A stretch of 64,000 bases of DNA. Source: Parafrigoribacterium mesophilum. GTDB taxonomy: Bacteria; Actinomycetota; Actinomycetes; Actinomycetales; Microbacteriaceae. Location: the NCBI RefSeq assembly GCF_039652555.1, contig NZ_JBDJAF010000001.1, forward strand, positions 1,984,001 through 2,048,000, read 5' to 3'. Within the stretch, counting starts at the first letter, position 1. Each line of letters opens with the position of its first letter. Of the stretch, positions 15,989 through 24,264 are shown in pieces. The notes under the pieces are model-generated. The model had not been told where the DNA came from and made no database searches. It saw only the letters and a list, made by a program, of their open reading frames with translations. Made by a program: the position numbers and the translations under genes.

Positions 15989-16000
15989 GACAACACGATA
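15989..16000 (-). promoter_or_regulatory. Leaderless -10 element of the ROK gene
   Basis: On the minus strand TATCGT (16000-15995) lies exactly six bases before GTG 15988. This TANNNT-N6-start layout recurs at several other genes in the window. Confidence 0.5.
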
Positions 16001-16242
16001 CAGGGCGCGACCTGATTGGCGAAGAAGGGCAGGCTATCGCCCGACGCGGCTCGGACGCCGCGTGCCGCTGGGGCGGGGCGGTTGTGCAGTGCGCACGGAC
16101 ATTGCCAAGAGGAGTTGTAGGAACCCTCAGCAACCGAGGCGGAAGTCGGAGGTGGTTTGGTGGCCGGGCACTGATGATTTCACCGCTGTCGTACGCCTGC
16201 CTAACGTGGAATCACGAGCAGTTGTCGCCAGATTGGAGTGCC

Positions 16243-18315
16243 ATGTTTGACAGTGCAGCACCTGTGAAAACCGCCGATCCGGCCGAAGGTGTCGCGACCG
16301 ACGCGGCCGCATCCGTCGACGTCGCAAGCCTGGGCAGGCAGCTCATGGGCACCTGGGCCGACATCCGTGCCGCGGCGCGCGAATTCGCCGGAAACCCACA
16401 GTTGCACCGCAAGGACGGGCTCTCCCTCACCGAGCAGCGCGAACGCACGATGCGTCAGCTGGCTCTGCTCGCGGAGCACGGAGCGGTCAAACGCGCCTTC
16501 CCCAAAGCCTTCGGCGGCCAGGGCGACAACGGCGGCAACATCACCTCGTTCGAAGAACTCGTCTCGGCCGATCCGTCGCTGCAAATCAAGGCGGGCGTGC
16601 ATTGGGGTCTCTTCGGCTCGGCGGTGCTGCAGCTGGGTACTTCGTACCATCACGAGAAGTTCCTGCCCGGCATCATCGACCTCACCGTGCCCGGCGCGTT
16701 CGCGATGACCGAGGTGGGGCACGGCTCGGATGTCGCGAGCATCGCCACGACGGCCACCTACGACCCGCAGGCGCACGAGTTCGTTATCCACACCCCGTTC
16801 CGCGGCGCGTGGAAGGAGTTCATCGGCAACGCGGCTCTGCACGGCAAGGCCGCCGTGGTGTTCGCCCAGCTCATCTCGCAGGGCGTGAACCACGGCGTGC
16901 ACGCGCTGTATGTGCCGATCCGCGACGACGACGGCGAGTTTCTGCCCGGCATCGGCGGTACCGACGACGGTCTCAAAGGCGGACTCAACGGGGTCGACAA
17001 CGGCCGGCTGCACTTCGACAACGTGCGGGTGCCACGCACGAACCTGCTCAACAAGTACGGCGACGTGGCCGAGGACGGCAGCTACAGTTCGCCGATCGCG
17101 AGCCCCGGCCGCCGGTTCTTCACCATGCTCGGCACGCTGGTGCAGGGACGGGTGTCGCTGGACGGTGCTGCCACCGCGGCATCCGCCATCGGGCTGACCA
17201 TCGCGATTACCTACGCCAATCAGCGTCGCCAGTTCACGGCCGGTAGCGACACCGACGAGGAGGTGCTGCTGGACTATCAGCGACACCAGCGTCGGCTGAT
17301 CCCGTTGCTGGCGACCACCTATGCGCAGACCTTCGCGCACGACGAGCTGCTGGTGAAATTCGACGGCGTGTTCAGCGGTGCGGCCGACACCGACGACGAC
17401 CGGCAAGACCTGGAAACGCTCGCCGCGGCGCTGAAGCCGCTGTCCACCTGGCACGCCCTTGACGCGCTGCAGGAGTCCCGGGAGGCCTGCGGCGGCGCAG
17501 GGTTCATGGCCGAGAACAGGCTGGTCGGGCTGCGCGCGGACCTCGACGTGTACGTCACATTCGAGGGCGACAACAACGTGCTGCTGCAGCTGGTCGCCAA
17601 ACGCCTGCTCACCGACTACAGCTCGAAATTCAAGAAGGCGGATGCCGGCGCGCTCGCCCGCTACGTCGTGGTGCAGGCCGCCGACCGCGCTTACCACGGC
17701 ACCGGGCTGCGCACCCTGGCGCAGACGGTGCGCGACTTCGGCTCCACCGCCCGCTCCGTGCACGAGCTGCGGGACACCGATGTGCAGCGCGAGCTGCTCA
17801 CCGACCGCGTCGAGACGATGATCGCCGGCATCGGGCAGCGGCTGCGCCCGGCGTCGAAACTTGCCAAGGCGGATGCCGCGGCGCTGTTCAACTCGCAGCA
17901 GAACGAACTGATCGAGGCGGCCCGTGCGCACGCCGAGCTGCTGCAGTGGGAGGCGTTCACCCGCGCACTGGAGCGGGTCGAGGACCCGGGCACCAAGACG
18001 GTGCTGTCCTGGCTGCACGACGTGTTCGGGCTGGGCCTCATCGAGAAGCACCTGGCCTGGTACCTCATGCACGGGCGGATTTCGCCGCAGCGCGCGCAGG
18101 CCGTCGGCGCCTATCTCGACCGCCTGATTGCCCGGGTACGTCCGCACGCGCAGGACCTGGTGGATGCCTTCGGCTACGGCCCCGAGCACCTGCGGGCGAC
18201 CATCGCCTCCGGGATCGAGGCTGACCGGCAGGAGGAGGCGCGCGAGTATTACCAGGCGCTGCGCGCATCCGGCACCATGCCCGTCGTGGAGAAGTCGCCC
18301 AAAAAGAAGAAGTAG
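16243..18315 (+). CDS. Acyl-CoA oxidase / acyl-CoA dehydrogenase-like flavoprotein
   Basis: A 690-residue protein, the usual length of acyl-CoA oxidases, which use FAD to form trans-2-enoyl-CoA and pass electrons to oxygen. The middle region has MTEVGHGSDVASI (flavin/acyl-binding loop) and the latter half the segment REACGGAGFMAENRL followed by FEGDNNVLLQ, both characteristic. ATG 16243 follows TTGGAG; the 98 upstream codons of the same frame look non-coding. A lysine-rich end (KSPKKKK) closes the protein. It probably takes part in fatty-acid beta-oxidation. It stands alone, divergent from the ROK gene. Confidence 0.92.
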   Translation: MFDSAAPVKTADPAEGVATDAAASVDVASLGRQLMGTWADIRAAAREFAGNPQLHRKDGLSLTEQRERTMRQLALLAEHGAVKRAFPKAFGGQGDNGGNITSFEELVSADPSLQIKAGVHWGLFGSAVLQLGTSYHHEKFLPGIIDLTVPGAFAMTEVGHGSDVASIATTATYDPQAHEFVIHTPFRGAWKEFIGNAALHGKAAVVFAQLISQGVNHGVHALYVPIRDDDGEFLPGIGGTDDGLKGGLNGVDNGRLHFDNVRVPRTNLLNKYGDVAEDGSYSSPIASPGRRFFTMLGTLVQGRVSLDGAATAASAIGLTIAITYANQRRQFTAGSDTDEEVLLDYQRHQRRLIPLLATTYAQTFAHDELLVKFDGVFSGAADTDDDRQDLETLAAALKPLSTWHALDALQESREACGGAGFMAENRLVGLRADLDVYVTFEGDNNVLLQLVAKRLLTDYSSKFKKADAGALARYVVVQAADRAYHGTGLRTLAQTVRDFGSTARSVHELRDTDVQRELLTDRVETMIAGIGQRLRPASKLAKADAAALFNSQQNELIEAARAHAELLQWEAFTRALERVEDPGTKTVLSWLHDVFGLGLIEKHLAWYLMHGRISPQRAQAVGAYLDRLIARVRPHAQDLVDAFGYGPEHLRATIASGIEADRQEEAREYYQALRASGTMPVVEKSPKKKK

Positions 18316-18372
18316 CACCCCACCCCACCCCACCCACACCCCCGCCCACCCCGCCCACACGCACCCACCCGT
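18316..18372. repeat. C-rich low-complexity tract (G-quadruplex-prone on minus strand)
   Basis: Directly after the acyl-CoA oxidase stop codon the plus strand is a nearly unbroken series of CCCAC/CCCCA units for about 55 bases. The minus strand therefore carries at least six runs of three to five G separated by one to seven bases. It abuts the 82-bp element copy 3. Confidence 0.75.
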
Positions 18373-18376
18373 GAGA

Positions 18377-18458
18377 CCCGTTTCAAGGAAGATCTGTCAT
18401 CAAGTGGCCCTGGTACTGGCATCCGGGCGGGCGTTCGACAGGAACTCCGTGAGACGGG
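18377..18458. repeat. 82-bp palindromic element, copy 3
   Basis: Arms at 18377-18397 and 18438-18458; this is the most diverged copy, the left arm reading GGAAGATCTGT where others have GGAGTTTCTGT. The 40-bp centre keeps the core CTGGCATCC and an inner stem in which one T-A pair of copies 1 and 2 is replaced by C-G. It lies 61 bp after the acyl-CoA oxidase gene. Confidence 0.75.
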
Positions 18459-18539
18459 CTGCGCGAGCCGAGTCCACGCTGGAGCCTTGCCGGGGAAGAG
18501 CCGAATCGCGTTCCCCGGCAACACCCCTGTCCGGCTCAG

Positions 18540-18551
18540 TAGATTGGCTTC
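18540..18551 (+). promoter_or_regulatory. Leaderless -10 element of the WbpD-like gene
   Basis: TAGATT (18540-18545) followed by six bases and ATG 18552. No Shine-Dalgarno sequence is present. Confidence 0.45.
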
Positions 18552-19157
18552 ATGACTGACGCAAACATCCATCCCACCGCTGATGTCGCCGGCTCCGCCT
18601 CTATCGGTGCCGGGTCGAAGGTCTGGCAGTACTCCCACGTGCGCGAGGATGCCCGGATCGGCCAGAACTGCGTCATCGGACGTGGCGTCTATGTCGGTCC
18701 GGCCGTGCAGCTTGGCGACAACTGCAAGGTCCAGAACTATGCGCTGCTATACGAACCGGCGCAGCTCGGCGACGGAGTGTTCGTGGGACCCGCGGTTGTG
18801 TTCACGAACGACCAGTTCCCGCGCGCGGTCAATCCGGACGGCACCCTGAAGTCCGGTGAGGACTGGGATGCGGTGGGGGTGACGGTGCTGGAGGGTGCGG
18901 CAATCGGCGCCGGTAGCGTGTGCATTGCACCCGTGACAATCGGTCGCTGGTCGCTGGTGGGCGCCGGTTCAACGGTGGTAAAGAACGTGCCGGACTTCGC
19001 TCTCGTGGTCGGCTCACCGGCGCGGCGAATCGGCTGGGTCGGCAGAAGCGGGCGCCGGCTCGCGGAAGAATCCCCGGGCGTCTGGGTCTGCCCGGTCACC
19101 GGTCAGCATTATCGCCAGCTCGGTATCGACGAGCTGCAGGAACTCACGGGCGAGTAG
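18552..19157 (+). CDS. Hexapeptide-repeat sugar N-acetyltransferase, WbpD/WlbB-like
   Basis: A 201-residue left-handed beta-helix acyltransferase. The N-terminus HPTADVAGSASIGAG and successive hexapeptides (GQNCVIG, GDNCKVQ, GAAIGAGSVC) form the helix; FTNDQFPRA is the catalytic-loop segment typical of UDP-2-acetamido-3-amino-glucuronate N-acetyltransferases. The enzyme would acetylate the 3-amino group of a UDP-GlcNAc-derived uronic acid using acetyl-CoA. It stands apart from the exopolysaccharide cluster, but that cluster supplies the matching WlbA-like dehydrogenase and DegT aminotransferases. It converges on the L-2-hydroxyglutarate oxidase gene. Confidence 0.88.
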   Translation: MTDANIHPTADVAGSASIGAGSKVWQYSHVREDARIGQNCVIGRGVYVGPAVQLGDNCKVQNYALLYEPAQLGDGVFVGPAVVFTNDQFPRAVNPDGTLKSGEDWDAVGVTVLEGAAIGAGSVCIAPVTIGRWSLVGAGSTVVKNVPDFALVVGSPARRIGWVGRSGRRLAEESPGVWVCPVTGQHYRQLGIDELQELTGE

Positions 19158-19180
19158 GAGCCCAGGCGACACCGGAGCCG

Positions 19181-20446
19181 TTATGACAGGTGCTTCTCCA
19201 GCCTGTCGACCACCTCGCGCGCCAGCGCCAACGAGGACGTCGCGGCGGGAGATGGTGCGTTTCGCAGATGCGTGGCTCCTGGCGTCTCGGAGATGACAAA
19301 GTCGTCGACCAGCGTTCCGTCGCGGCCCACCGCCTGGGCACGCACCCCGGCCTGCCCGACCGATTCGAGTTTCATCCGCCGTAGCGCCGGAACATACACA
19401 CTGCACGCTCGCACGAAGTCCCTTCGACTGACCGCCATATGGATCTCGTTGACTGCCGTCCTCCAGAAGCGACCGCCCACTCGCCAGGTGCCGGGCCACA
19501 GGAAGGTGGATGCCAGATCCCGCAACCGCACGGTCCGGACGTTGTAGGCGTCCTTGGCGCCGACCACCATTGCGGTGGGTCCGAGCAAGACATCGCCGTT
19601 GACCTGCTTGGTGATGTGGACTCCCAGAAATGGGAGCGCGGGATCCGGGACCGGATAGACCAGGCCGCGCACAACCGGCGGGTGATCGCGCTGCAGCCGC
19701 AGATAAGCGCCTCGGAACGGGACGATTCGTGGATCGGCCGGCGCGCCGGCATCCTCGGCAAGACGATCGGACCACAGGCCGGCGCACGCGATAGCCCAGC
19801 GTGCGCCCGTGGAGCCGCCATCGTGGGTGAGCACCGTGGTGTGGCCATACCTGTGCAGGGAGGACACGCGGCAGCCCAGTTTGAACTCCGCTCCCAGTGA
19901 CCGAAGTTCCGCCTCAAGACTCCTCGCCACGTCCCGGTAGTCGACGATTCCCGTGTTGGGCGAGTACAGGGCTGAAACACCGCGGCACTCCGGTTCGATC
20001 TGGACGATTTCGTCGGCGGACACCCGACGCAATCCTGGTACTCCGTTGGCGCGCCCGCGCGCTTCGAGAACGTCGAGTTGCGGCAGTTCAGACTCGGTCG
20101 TGGCGACGATGAGCTTGCCGCAGCGCTCGTGCGCAATCCCCTGTTGGGCACAGTAGGCGTACATGAGCCGAGCCCCCTCGACGCAGAGCCGTGCCTTCAG
20201 CGAGCCGGGTGTGTAGTAGATCCCGCTGTGGATGACTCCGGAGTTGTGGCCCGTCTGGTGTGCGGCGACGAATTTTTCCCGGTCGAAGATGACCACTCGG
20301 AAGTCCGGGCGGCGCAGCAGAATCTCCCGGGCAACGGCAAGACCGACGATTCCGGCGCCGACCACGGCAATGTCATAGAGCTGCCCCGTCAGCGGCGCGT
20401 CGGCGCTGCCGCCAACGGAAGGAACTTTCGACATTTGTAGGAGCAT
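19181..20446 (-). CDS. lhgO: L-2-hydroxyglutarate oxidase/dehydrogenase
   Basis: A 421-residue FAD-dependent oxidoreductase of the DAO family that returns L-2-hydroxyglutarate to 2-oxoglutarate, a metabolite-repair or lysine-breakdown step. The dinucleotide motif VVGAGIVGLAVAREIL is near residue 30, followed by the family signature GHNSGVIHSGIYYTPGSLKA; the C-terminus has VGQAGVRAQAVGRDGTLVDDF. The start is uncertain: GTG 20455, ATG 20446 and ATG 20434 are in frame and none has a strong ribosome binding site; 20446 is chosen because a short AGG precedes it. Divergent from recQ with under 60 bp between. Confidence 0.92.
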   Translation of the reverse strand: MLLQMSKVPSVGGSADAPLTGQLYDIAVVGAGIVGLAVAREILLRRPDFRVVIFDREKFVAAHQTGHNSGVIHSGIYYTPGSLKARLCVEGARLMYAYCAQQGIAHERCGKLIVATTESELPQLDVLEARGRANGVPGLRRVSADEIVQIEPECRGVSALYSPNTGIVDYRDVARSLEAELRSLGAEFKLGCRVSSLHRYGHTTVLTHDGGSTGARWAIACAGLWSDRLAEDAGAPADPRIVPFRGAYLRLQRDHPPVVRGLVYPVPDPALPFLGVHITKQVNGDVLLGPTAMVVGAKDAYNVRTVRLRDLASTFLWPGTWRVGGRFWRTAVNEIHMAVSRRDFVRACSVYVPALRRMKLESVGQAGVRAQAVGRDGTLVDDFVISETPGATHLRNAPSPAATSSLALAREVVDRLEKHLS

Positions 20447-20490
20447 CCTATGCACATCGCGGGATCAGGCATAGGGTCGGCGGCAGCTCA

Positions 20491-20502
20491 TACAGTAGAG
20501 GC
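20491..20502 (+). promoter_or_regulatory. Leaderless -10 element of recQ
   Basis: TACAGT (20491-20496) followed by six bases and ATG 20503. No Shine-Dalgarno sequence. Confidence 0.5.
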
Positions 20503-22332
20503 ATGACCCGCGCCCTCGACGTGCTCCACCGCGTCTTCGGCTACGACAGCTTCCGCGGCCGCCAGGCCGAGATCATCGAGCAGATAGTCGCAGGCGGCGA
20601 CGCCCTGGTGCTGATGCCCACCGGCGGCGGCAAATCACTGTGCTACCAAATCCCCTCGCTCGTGCGCCCGGGCACCGGCGTCGTCATCTCCCCGCTCATC
20701 GCCCTCATGCAGGATCAGGTGGATGCGCTGAACCTCCTGGGCGTGCGCGCCGCGTTCCTCAATTCGACGCAGGACGCCGCCGAGCGCCGCCGGTTGGAAT
20801 CCGCCTTTCTTGCCGGCGAACTCGACCTGTTGTACCTCGCGCCAGAGCGCCTGCGCGTCGAGGCGACGACGGCGCTGTTGGACCGCGGCACCATCGCACT
20901 GTTCGCCATCGATGAAGCCCACTGTGTGTCGCAGTGGGGTCACGACTTCCGACCCGACTACCTGCAACTGTCGATGCTGCACGAGCGCTGGCCGGCCGTG
21001 CCGCGCATCGCGCTCACCGCCACCGCGACCGCCGCCACCCACGCCGAGATCGCACTGCGGCTCAAGCTCGAGAACGCGAAGCACTTCGTGGCGAGTTTCG
21101 ACCGGCCGAACATCCAGTACCGCATCGTCCCTAAGAACGACCCCAAGGCCCAGCTGCTGCAGTTGTTGCGTGCAGAACATCCGGGTGACTCCGGCATCGT
21201 CTACTGCCTGTCGCGGGCGTCAGTGGAGAAGACGGCAGAGTACCTGGTCGACCACGGCGTCCCGGCGCTGCCGTACCACGCCGGCCTCGACTCGCGCACC
21301 CGGGCGGCCAACCAATCCCGGTTCCTGCGCGAGGACGGCGTGGTCATGGTCGCCACGATCGCGTTCGGGATGGGCATCGACAAACCGGATGTGCGCTTCG
21401 TCGCCCACCTCGACCTGCCCAAGTCCGTCGAAGGCTACTACCAGGAGACCGGCCGCGCCGGCCGCGATGGCCTACCCGCCACGGCGTGGCTTGCGTACGG
21501 ATTGCAGGATGTCGTGCAGCAGCGCCGCATGATCGACCAGTCCGAGGGCGACGCCGCGCATCGGCGCCAGTTGAGCGCCCACCTGGATGCGATGCTCGCG
21601 TTGTGCGAGACACTGCAGTGCCGACGCGTCCAGCTGCTCCGCTACTTCGGCGAGGAGTCGGCGCCGTGCGGCAATTGCGACACCTGCCTGAACCCACCGG
21701 AGGGCTGGGACGGCACCATCGCCGCCCAGAAACTGTTGTCCACCGTGGTTCGACTGCAACGCCAGTTCGGGCAGAAGTTCGGCGCAGGGCAGATCATCGA
21801 CATCCTGCTGGGTAGACAGACCGCCCGCGTCGAGCAGTTCGGACACGACGCGCTCAGCACGTTCGGGCTCGGCACGGAGCTGCGCGACACCGAGTGGCGG
21901 GGGGTCGTGCGGCAGCTGCTCGCTCAGGGACTGCTTGCCGTTCACGCGTCAGGCCAAGGCTCATATCCCACGCTGGTGATCACCGAGGGCAGCGCCGGGG
22001 TGCTGAACGGATCGCATCCGGTGCGGTTGCGCCGTGAGCCCGAACGCAGCAAGGCGTCTCGGCCGAAGTCCACCAAATCCAGCGCGGCTGCCGACCTGCC
22101 CGCCGGTGCGCGCGAACTCTTCGAGGTGCTCCGTGCCTGGCGTGCCGGTCAGGCGAAGGAGCAGGGCCTGCCGGCGTACGTGATCTTCCACGACGCGACG
22201 CTGCGCGAGGTCGCCGTGCGGCGTCCCGTCTCGCTCGAAGACCTGGGCCGGATCACCGGCGTCGGCGACAGCAAACTCGCGAAATACGGCGAGCAAGTGC
22301 TGGCGGCGCTCGCCACCCACGCCGCAGTCTGA
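20503..22332 (+). CDS. recQ: ATP-dependent DNA helicase RecQ
   Basis: A 609-residue 3'-5' DNA helicase for recombinational repair. Motifs: MPTGGGKS (Lys44), DEAHCVSQWGHDFRPDY (DEAH 137-140), ATIAFGMGIDKPDVR and QETGRAGRDG. The RQC zinc-binding Cys cluster is visible (CRRVQLLRYFGEE, then CGNCDTC). A C-terminal HRDC domain follows (VIFHDATLREVAVRRP ... ITGVGDSKLAKYG). Length and domain order are complete. ATG 20503 fits a leaderless promoter. Its stop codon lies in the first of three short direct repeats and is followed by the 82-bp element copy 4. Confidence 0.96.
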   Translation: MTRALDVLHRVFGYDSFRGRQAEIIEQIVAGGDALVLMPTGGGKSLCYQIPSLVRPGTGVVISPLIALMQDQVDALNLLGVRAAFLNSTQDAAERRRLESAFLAGELDLLYLAPERLRVEATTALLDRGTIALFAIDEAHCVSQWGHDFRPDYLQLSMLHERWPAVPRIALTATATAATHAEIALRLKLENAKHFVASFDRPNIQYRIVPKNDPKAQLLQLLRAEHPGDSGIVYCLSRASVEKTAEYLVDHGVPALPYHAGLDSRTRAANQSRFLREDGVVMVATIAFGMGIDKPDVRFVAHLDLPKSVEGYYQETGRAGRDGLPATAWLAYGLQDVVQQRRMIDQSEGDAAHRRQLSAHLDAMLALCETLQCRRVQLLRYFGEESAPCGNCDTCLNPPEGWDGTIAAQKLLSTVVRLQRQFGQKFGAGQIIDILLGRQTARVEQFGHDALSTFGLGTELRDTEWRGVVRQLLAQGLLAVHASGQGSYPTLVITEGSAGVLNGSHPVRLRREPERSKASRPKSTKSSAAADLPAGARELFEVLRAWRAGQAKEQGLPAYVIFHDATLREVAVRRPVSLEDLGRITGVGDSKLAKYGEQVLAALATHAAV

Positions 22333-22382
22333 CCGCATCCGGCAAGCCCTGACCGCATCCGGGCAGTCCTGACCGCATCCGG
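22329..22382. repeat. Three direct repeats at the end of recQ
   Basis: CTGACCGCATCCGG occurs at 22329, 22349 and 22369 with a 20-bp period; the first contains the recQ stop codon. Each carries the over-represented hexamer GCATCC. Confidence 0.8.
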
Positions 22383-22398
22383 CCCTGCCTGCCTTAAT

Positions 22399-22480
22399 CC
22401 CGTCTCACGGAGTTCTTGTCTTCAACAGCCCCGGATGCCGGTAAACCCGGCTGGTGAGGACAGAAACTCCTTGAAACGGG
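22399..22480. repeat. 82-bp palindromic element, copy 4
   Basis: Arms at 22399-22419 (CCCGTCTCACGGAGTTC...) and 22460-22480, 40-bp centre with core GCCGGTAAAC. It ends 28 bp before the proline iminopeptidase start codon and its last bases may overlap that gene's promoter region. Confidence 0.8.
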
Positions 22481-22496
22481 CGGCACAGGCGGCGCG

Positions 22497-22508
22497 TACG
22501 CTCGGAGC
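22497..22508 (+). promoter_or_regulatory. Leaderless -10 element of the proline iminopeptidase gene
   Basis: TACGCT (22497-22502) followed by six bases and ATG 22509. Confidence 0.45.
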
Positions 22509-23495
22509 ATGCGCGCACTGTATCCCGAGATCGAGCCGTTCGAGTCCGGGATGCTTAACGTGGGCGACGGCCAGCGGCTCTACTGGGAGGTGTGCGGCAA
22601 CCCGGACGGCAAACCCGCCGTGTTCCTGCACGGCGGTCCCGGCGCCGCCTGCACCGCGGACCACCGGCGGCTGTTCGACCCAGCCCGATACCGCATCATC
22701 CTGTTCGACCAACGCGGATGCGGCCGGAGCCTCCCGCACGCCAGCACACCGGGCGCAGACCTGAGCACCAACACGACCTGGCACCTGGTCGGCGACCTGG
22801 AGCGGCTCCGAGAGCACCTCGCGATCGACCGCTGGCAGGTATTCGGCGGTTCCTGGGGCAGTACGCTCGCGCTCGCCTATGCCGAGACGTATCCAGAGCG
22901 CGTAAGCGAGCTCGTGCTGCGCGGCATCTTCACCCTGCGCAGAAGTGAGCTCGACTGGTTCTACGAAGGCGGTGCCAGCGCCCTGTTCCCCGACACCTGG
23001 GAAGGCTTCCTCGCTCCGGTCCCCCGGGACGAGCGCGGCGCACTCATCGCCGCGTACTCGAGGCTGCTTGCCGACCCCGACCCGGCGGTGCACGGCCCGG
23101 CCGCCGTGGCCTGGGCGACCTGGGAGGCCTCCGGCATCACCCTGTTACCCCATCCAGCCGTGGTCAGCCGCTTCGCAGAACCCACCTTCGCGCTGGCGTT
23201 CGCGCGCATCGAGAACCACTACTTCATGAACGCCGGCTGGCTCGAGGAAGGCCAGTTGATCCGCGACGCGGTCAGGCTGAAGGGCATCCCCGGCGCCATC
23301 GTCCAGGGCCGTTACGACGTGTGCACCCCCGCGACCACCGCCTGGGATTTGCACCGGGCTTGGCCGGACGCCGAGTTCGACCTGGTGCCGGATGCCGGAC
23401 ACGCCTACAACGAGCCCGGCATCCTTGAGGCACTGCTGAGCGCCACCGACCGATTCGCCACCGACCGATTCGCCACCGACCGATTCGCCGGATAG
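22509..23495 (+). CDS. pip: Proline iminopeptidase
   Basis: A 328-residue cytoplasmic alpha/beta-hydrolase that removes N-terminal proline from peptides. Hallmarks are HGGPGAACTADHRRLFDP (oxyanion HGGPG), FDQRGCGRS, the nucleophile elbow GGSWGS with Ser115, GRYDVCTP for the Asp, and a late His in DAGHAYNEPG. The C-terminus ends with three perfect copies of a five-residue unit (ATDRF) encoded by a 15-bp tandem repeat, an extension lying outside the catalytic fold. The start fits a leaderless promoter just after element copy 4. Confidence 0.94.
   Translation: MRALYPEIEPFESGMLNVGDGQRLYWEVCGNPDGKPAVFLHGGPGAACTADHRRLFDPARYRIILFDQRGCGRSLPHASTPGADLSTNTTWHLVGDLERLREHLAIDRWQVFGGSWGSTLALAYAETYPERVSELVLRGIFTLRRSELDWFYEGGASALFPDTWEGFLAPVPRDERGALIAAYSRLLADPDPAVHGPAAVAWATWEASGITLLPHPAVVSRFAEPTFALAFARIENHYFMNAGWLEEGQLIRDAVRLKGIPGAIVQGRYDVCTPATTAWDLHRAWPDAEFDLVPDAGHAYNEPGILEALLSATDRFATDRFATDRFAG
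23442..23486 (+). repeat. Three perfect 15-bp tandem repeats at the end of pip
   Basis: GCCACCGACCGATTC three times without a mismatch, at 23442, 23457 and 23472. In frame it adds ATDRF units just before the stop codon. Confidence 0.92.
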
Positions 23496-23539
23496 TACCC
23501 GACCTCGGCGCGCCTGAGTAACCGCAGGCGGGGGGCTTG

Positions 23540-23647
23540 ATGGACACCACCGAGCGGATTAGTGTGACGGCAGCCGTCTACCGAGCGCTCTACCCGACAC
23601 GCGAGGTCACCGAACTCGTCCGTTGGGGGCGCCACCCGACCAGGTGA
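23540..23647 (+). CDS. Possible 35-residue small protein
   Basis: ATG 23540 follows a G-rich segment (AGGCGGGGGG) and opens a frame reading MDTTERISVTAAVYRALYP to a stop at 23647, 11 bp before the next gene. The peptide is unlike random high-GC translation (few Arg/Pro runs) and could be a small protein or leader. No homologue is recognised and it may be noise. Confidence 0.25.
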   Translation: MDTTERISVTAAVYRALYPTREVTELVRWGRHPTR

Positions 23648-23658
23648 GAGGTGTCCCC

Positions 23659-24252
23659 ATGAGAGTGAGAGCTGCCGTACTCGCCGCCTTCGCGCTCGCT
23701 CTGGTCATTGTCGTCGCAGCCCTGATCGCCGGTCGGATGCCTGGGCAGGGCCGCGACGCCGCAAGCGAAATCACCGCTTCGCAGCCAGAACCGTCGCGGT
23801 CGCCGAACGCGGCTGGACAGGGCTTAGAGCAGAACCCATCGCCGACGGCGCCGACGCCGTTTCGTCTGCCAGCTGTTCGGCAACCGGCACCGCTGGTGAC
23901 TGCACCCTTGCCGAAGGCCGCGACCGCCCGCGGGTCGATCGTGCAAGGTTTCCCGACGGCGGTGATTCCGCTGGCGCCAGGATCCAGCGTCACCTTCAGT
24001 TCGGTGTCTCCCGACCGGACTCGGCTGACGGCCGGCTTGGATGCGACCTGCAACCTTTCCCCGGACGAGGTGCTGGGCTACTATCGCACCGCGCTGGCGC
24101 CGCTCGGACTGGTGACTACCTCTGTGCCCGCCCTCGCGGGGTCCGTTGCGGAGGCTTTCGTGCGCGGGTCAAGCACCGTGACGGTGAGTGTCACCGCCGT
24201 CAGCGGCGGTTCGCGCTACTCCGTGCACGGTGTGCTGGTCGCTGGAAGCTAA
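23659..24252 (+). CDS. Membrane-anchored or secreted hypothetical protein
   Basis: A 197-residue protein with an N-terminal hydrophobic segment at about 5-25 (VLAAFALALVIVVAALIAG), a Pro/Ser-rich linker to about residue 85, and a small extracellular domain with VTFSSVSPDRTRLTAGLDATC and a Cys near 130. No family is recognised; the C-terminal half alternates strands and resembles small secreted alpha-beta domains. ATG 23659 follows GAGAGGTG; ATG 23623 lacks one. The MFS gene starts 12 bp later, and the beta-propeller gene overlaps that one, so the three probably form one operon. Confidence 0.7.
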   Translation: MRVRAAVLAAFALALVIVVAALIAGRMPGQGRDAASEITASQPEPSRSPNAAGQGLEQNPSPTAPTPFRLPAVRQPAPLVTAPLPKAATARGSIVQGFPTAVIPLAPGSSVTFSSVSPDRTRLTAGLDATCNLSPDEVLGYYRTALAPLGLVTTSVPALAGSVAEAFVRGSSTVTVSVTAVSGGSRYSVHGVLVAGS

Positions 24253-24264
24253 TGCGGCGGCCGC

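Noticed and set aside
15949..16242. Longer acyl-CoA oxidase reading from 15949
   Set aside because: The added 98 codons overlap the start of the divergent ROK gene, have no family similarity and lack a ribosome binding site; ATG 16243 has one.
3724..22480. 82-bp elements as remnants of insertion sequences
   Set aside because: No transposase fragment, no constant target duplication and exact common length with covariation fit a small palindromic element better.
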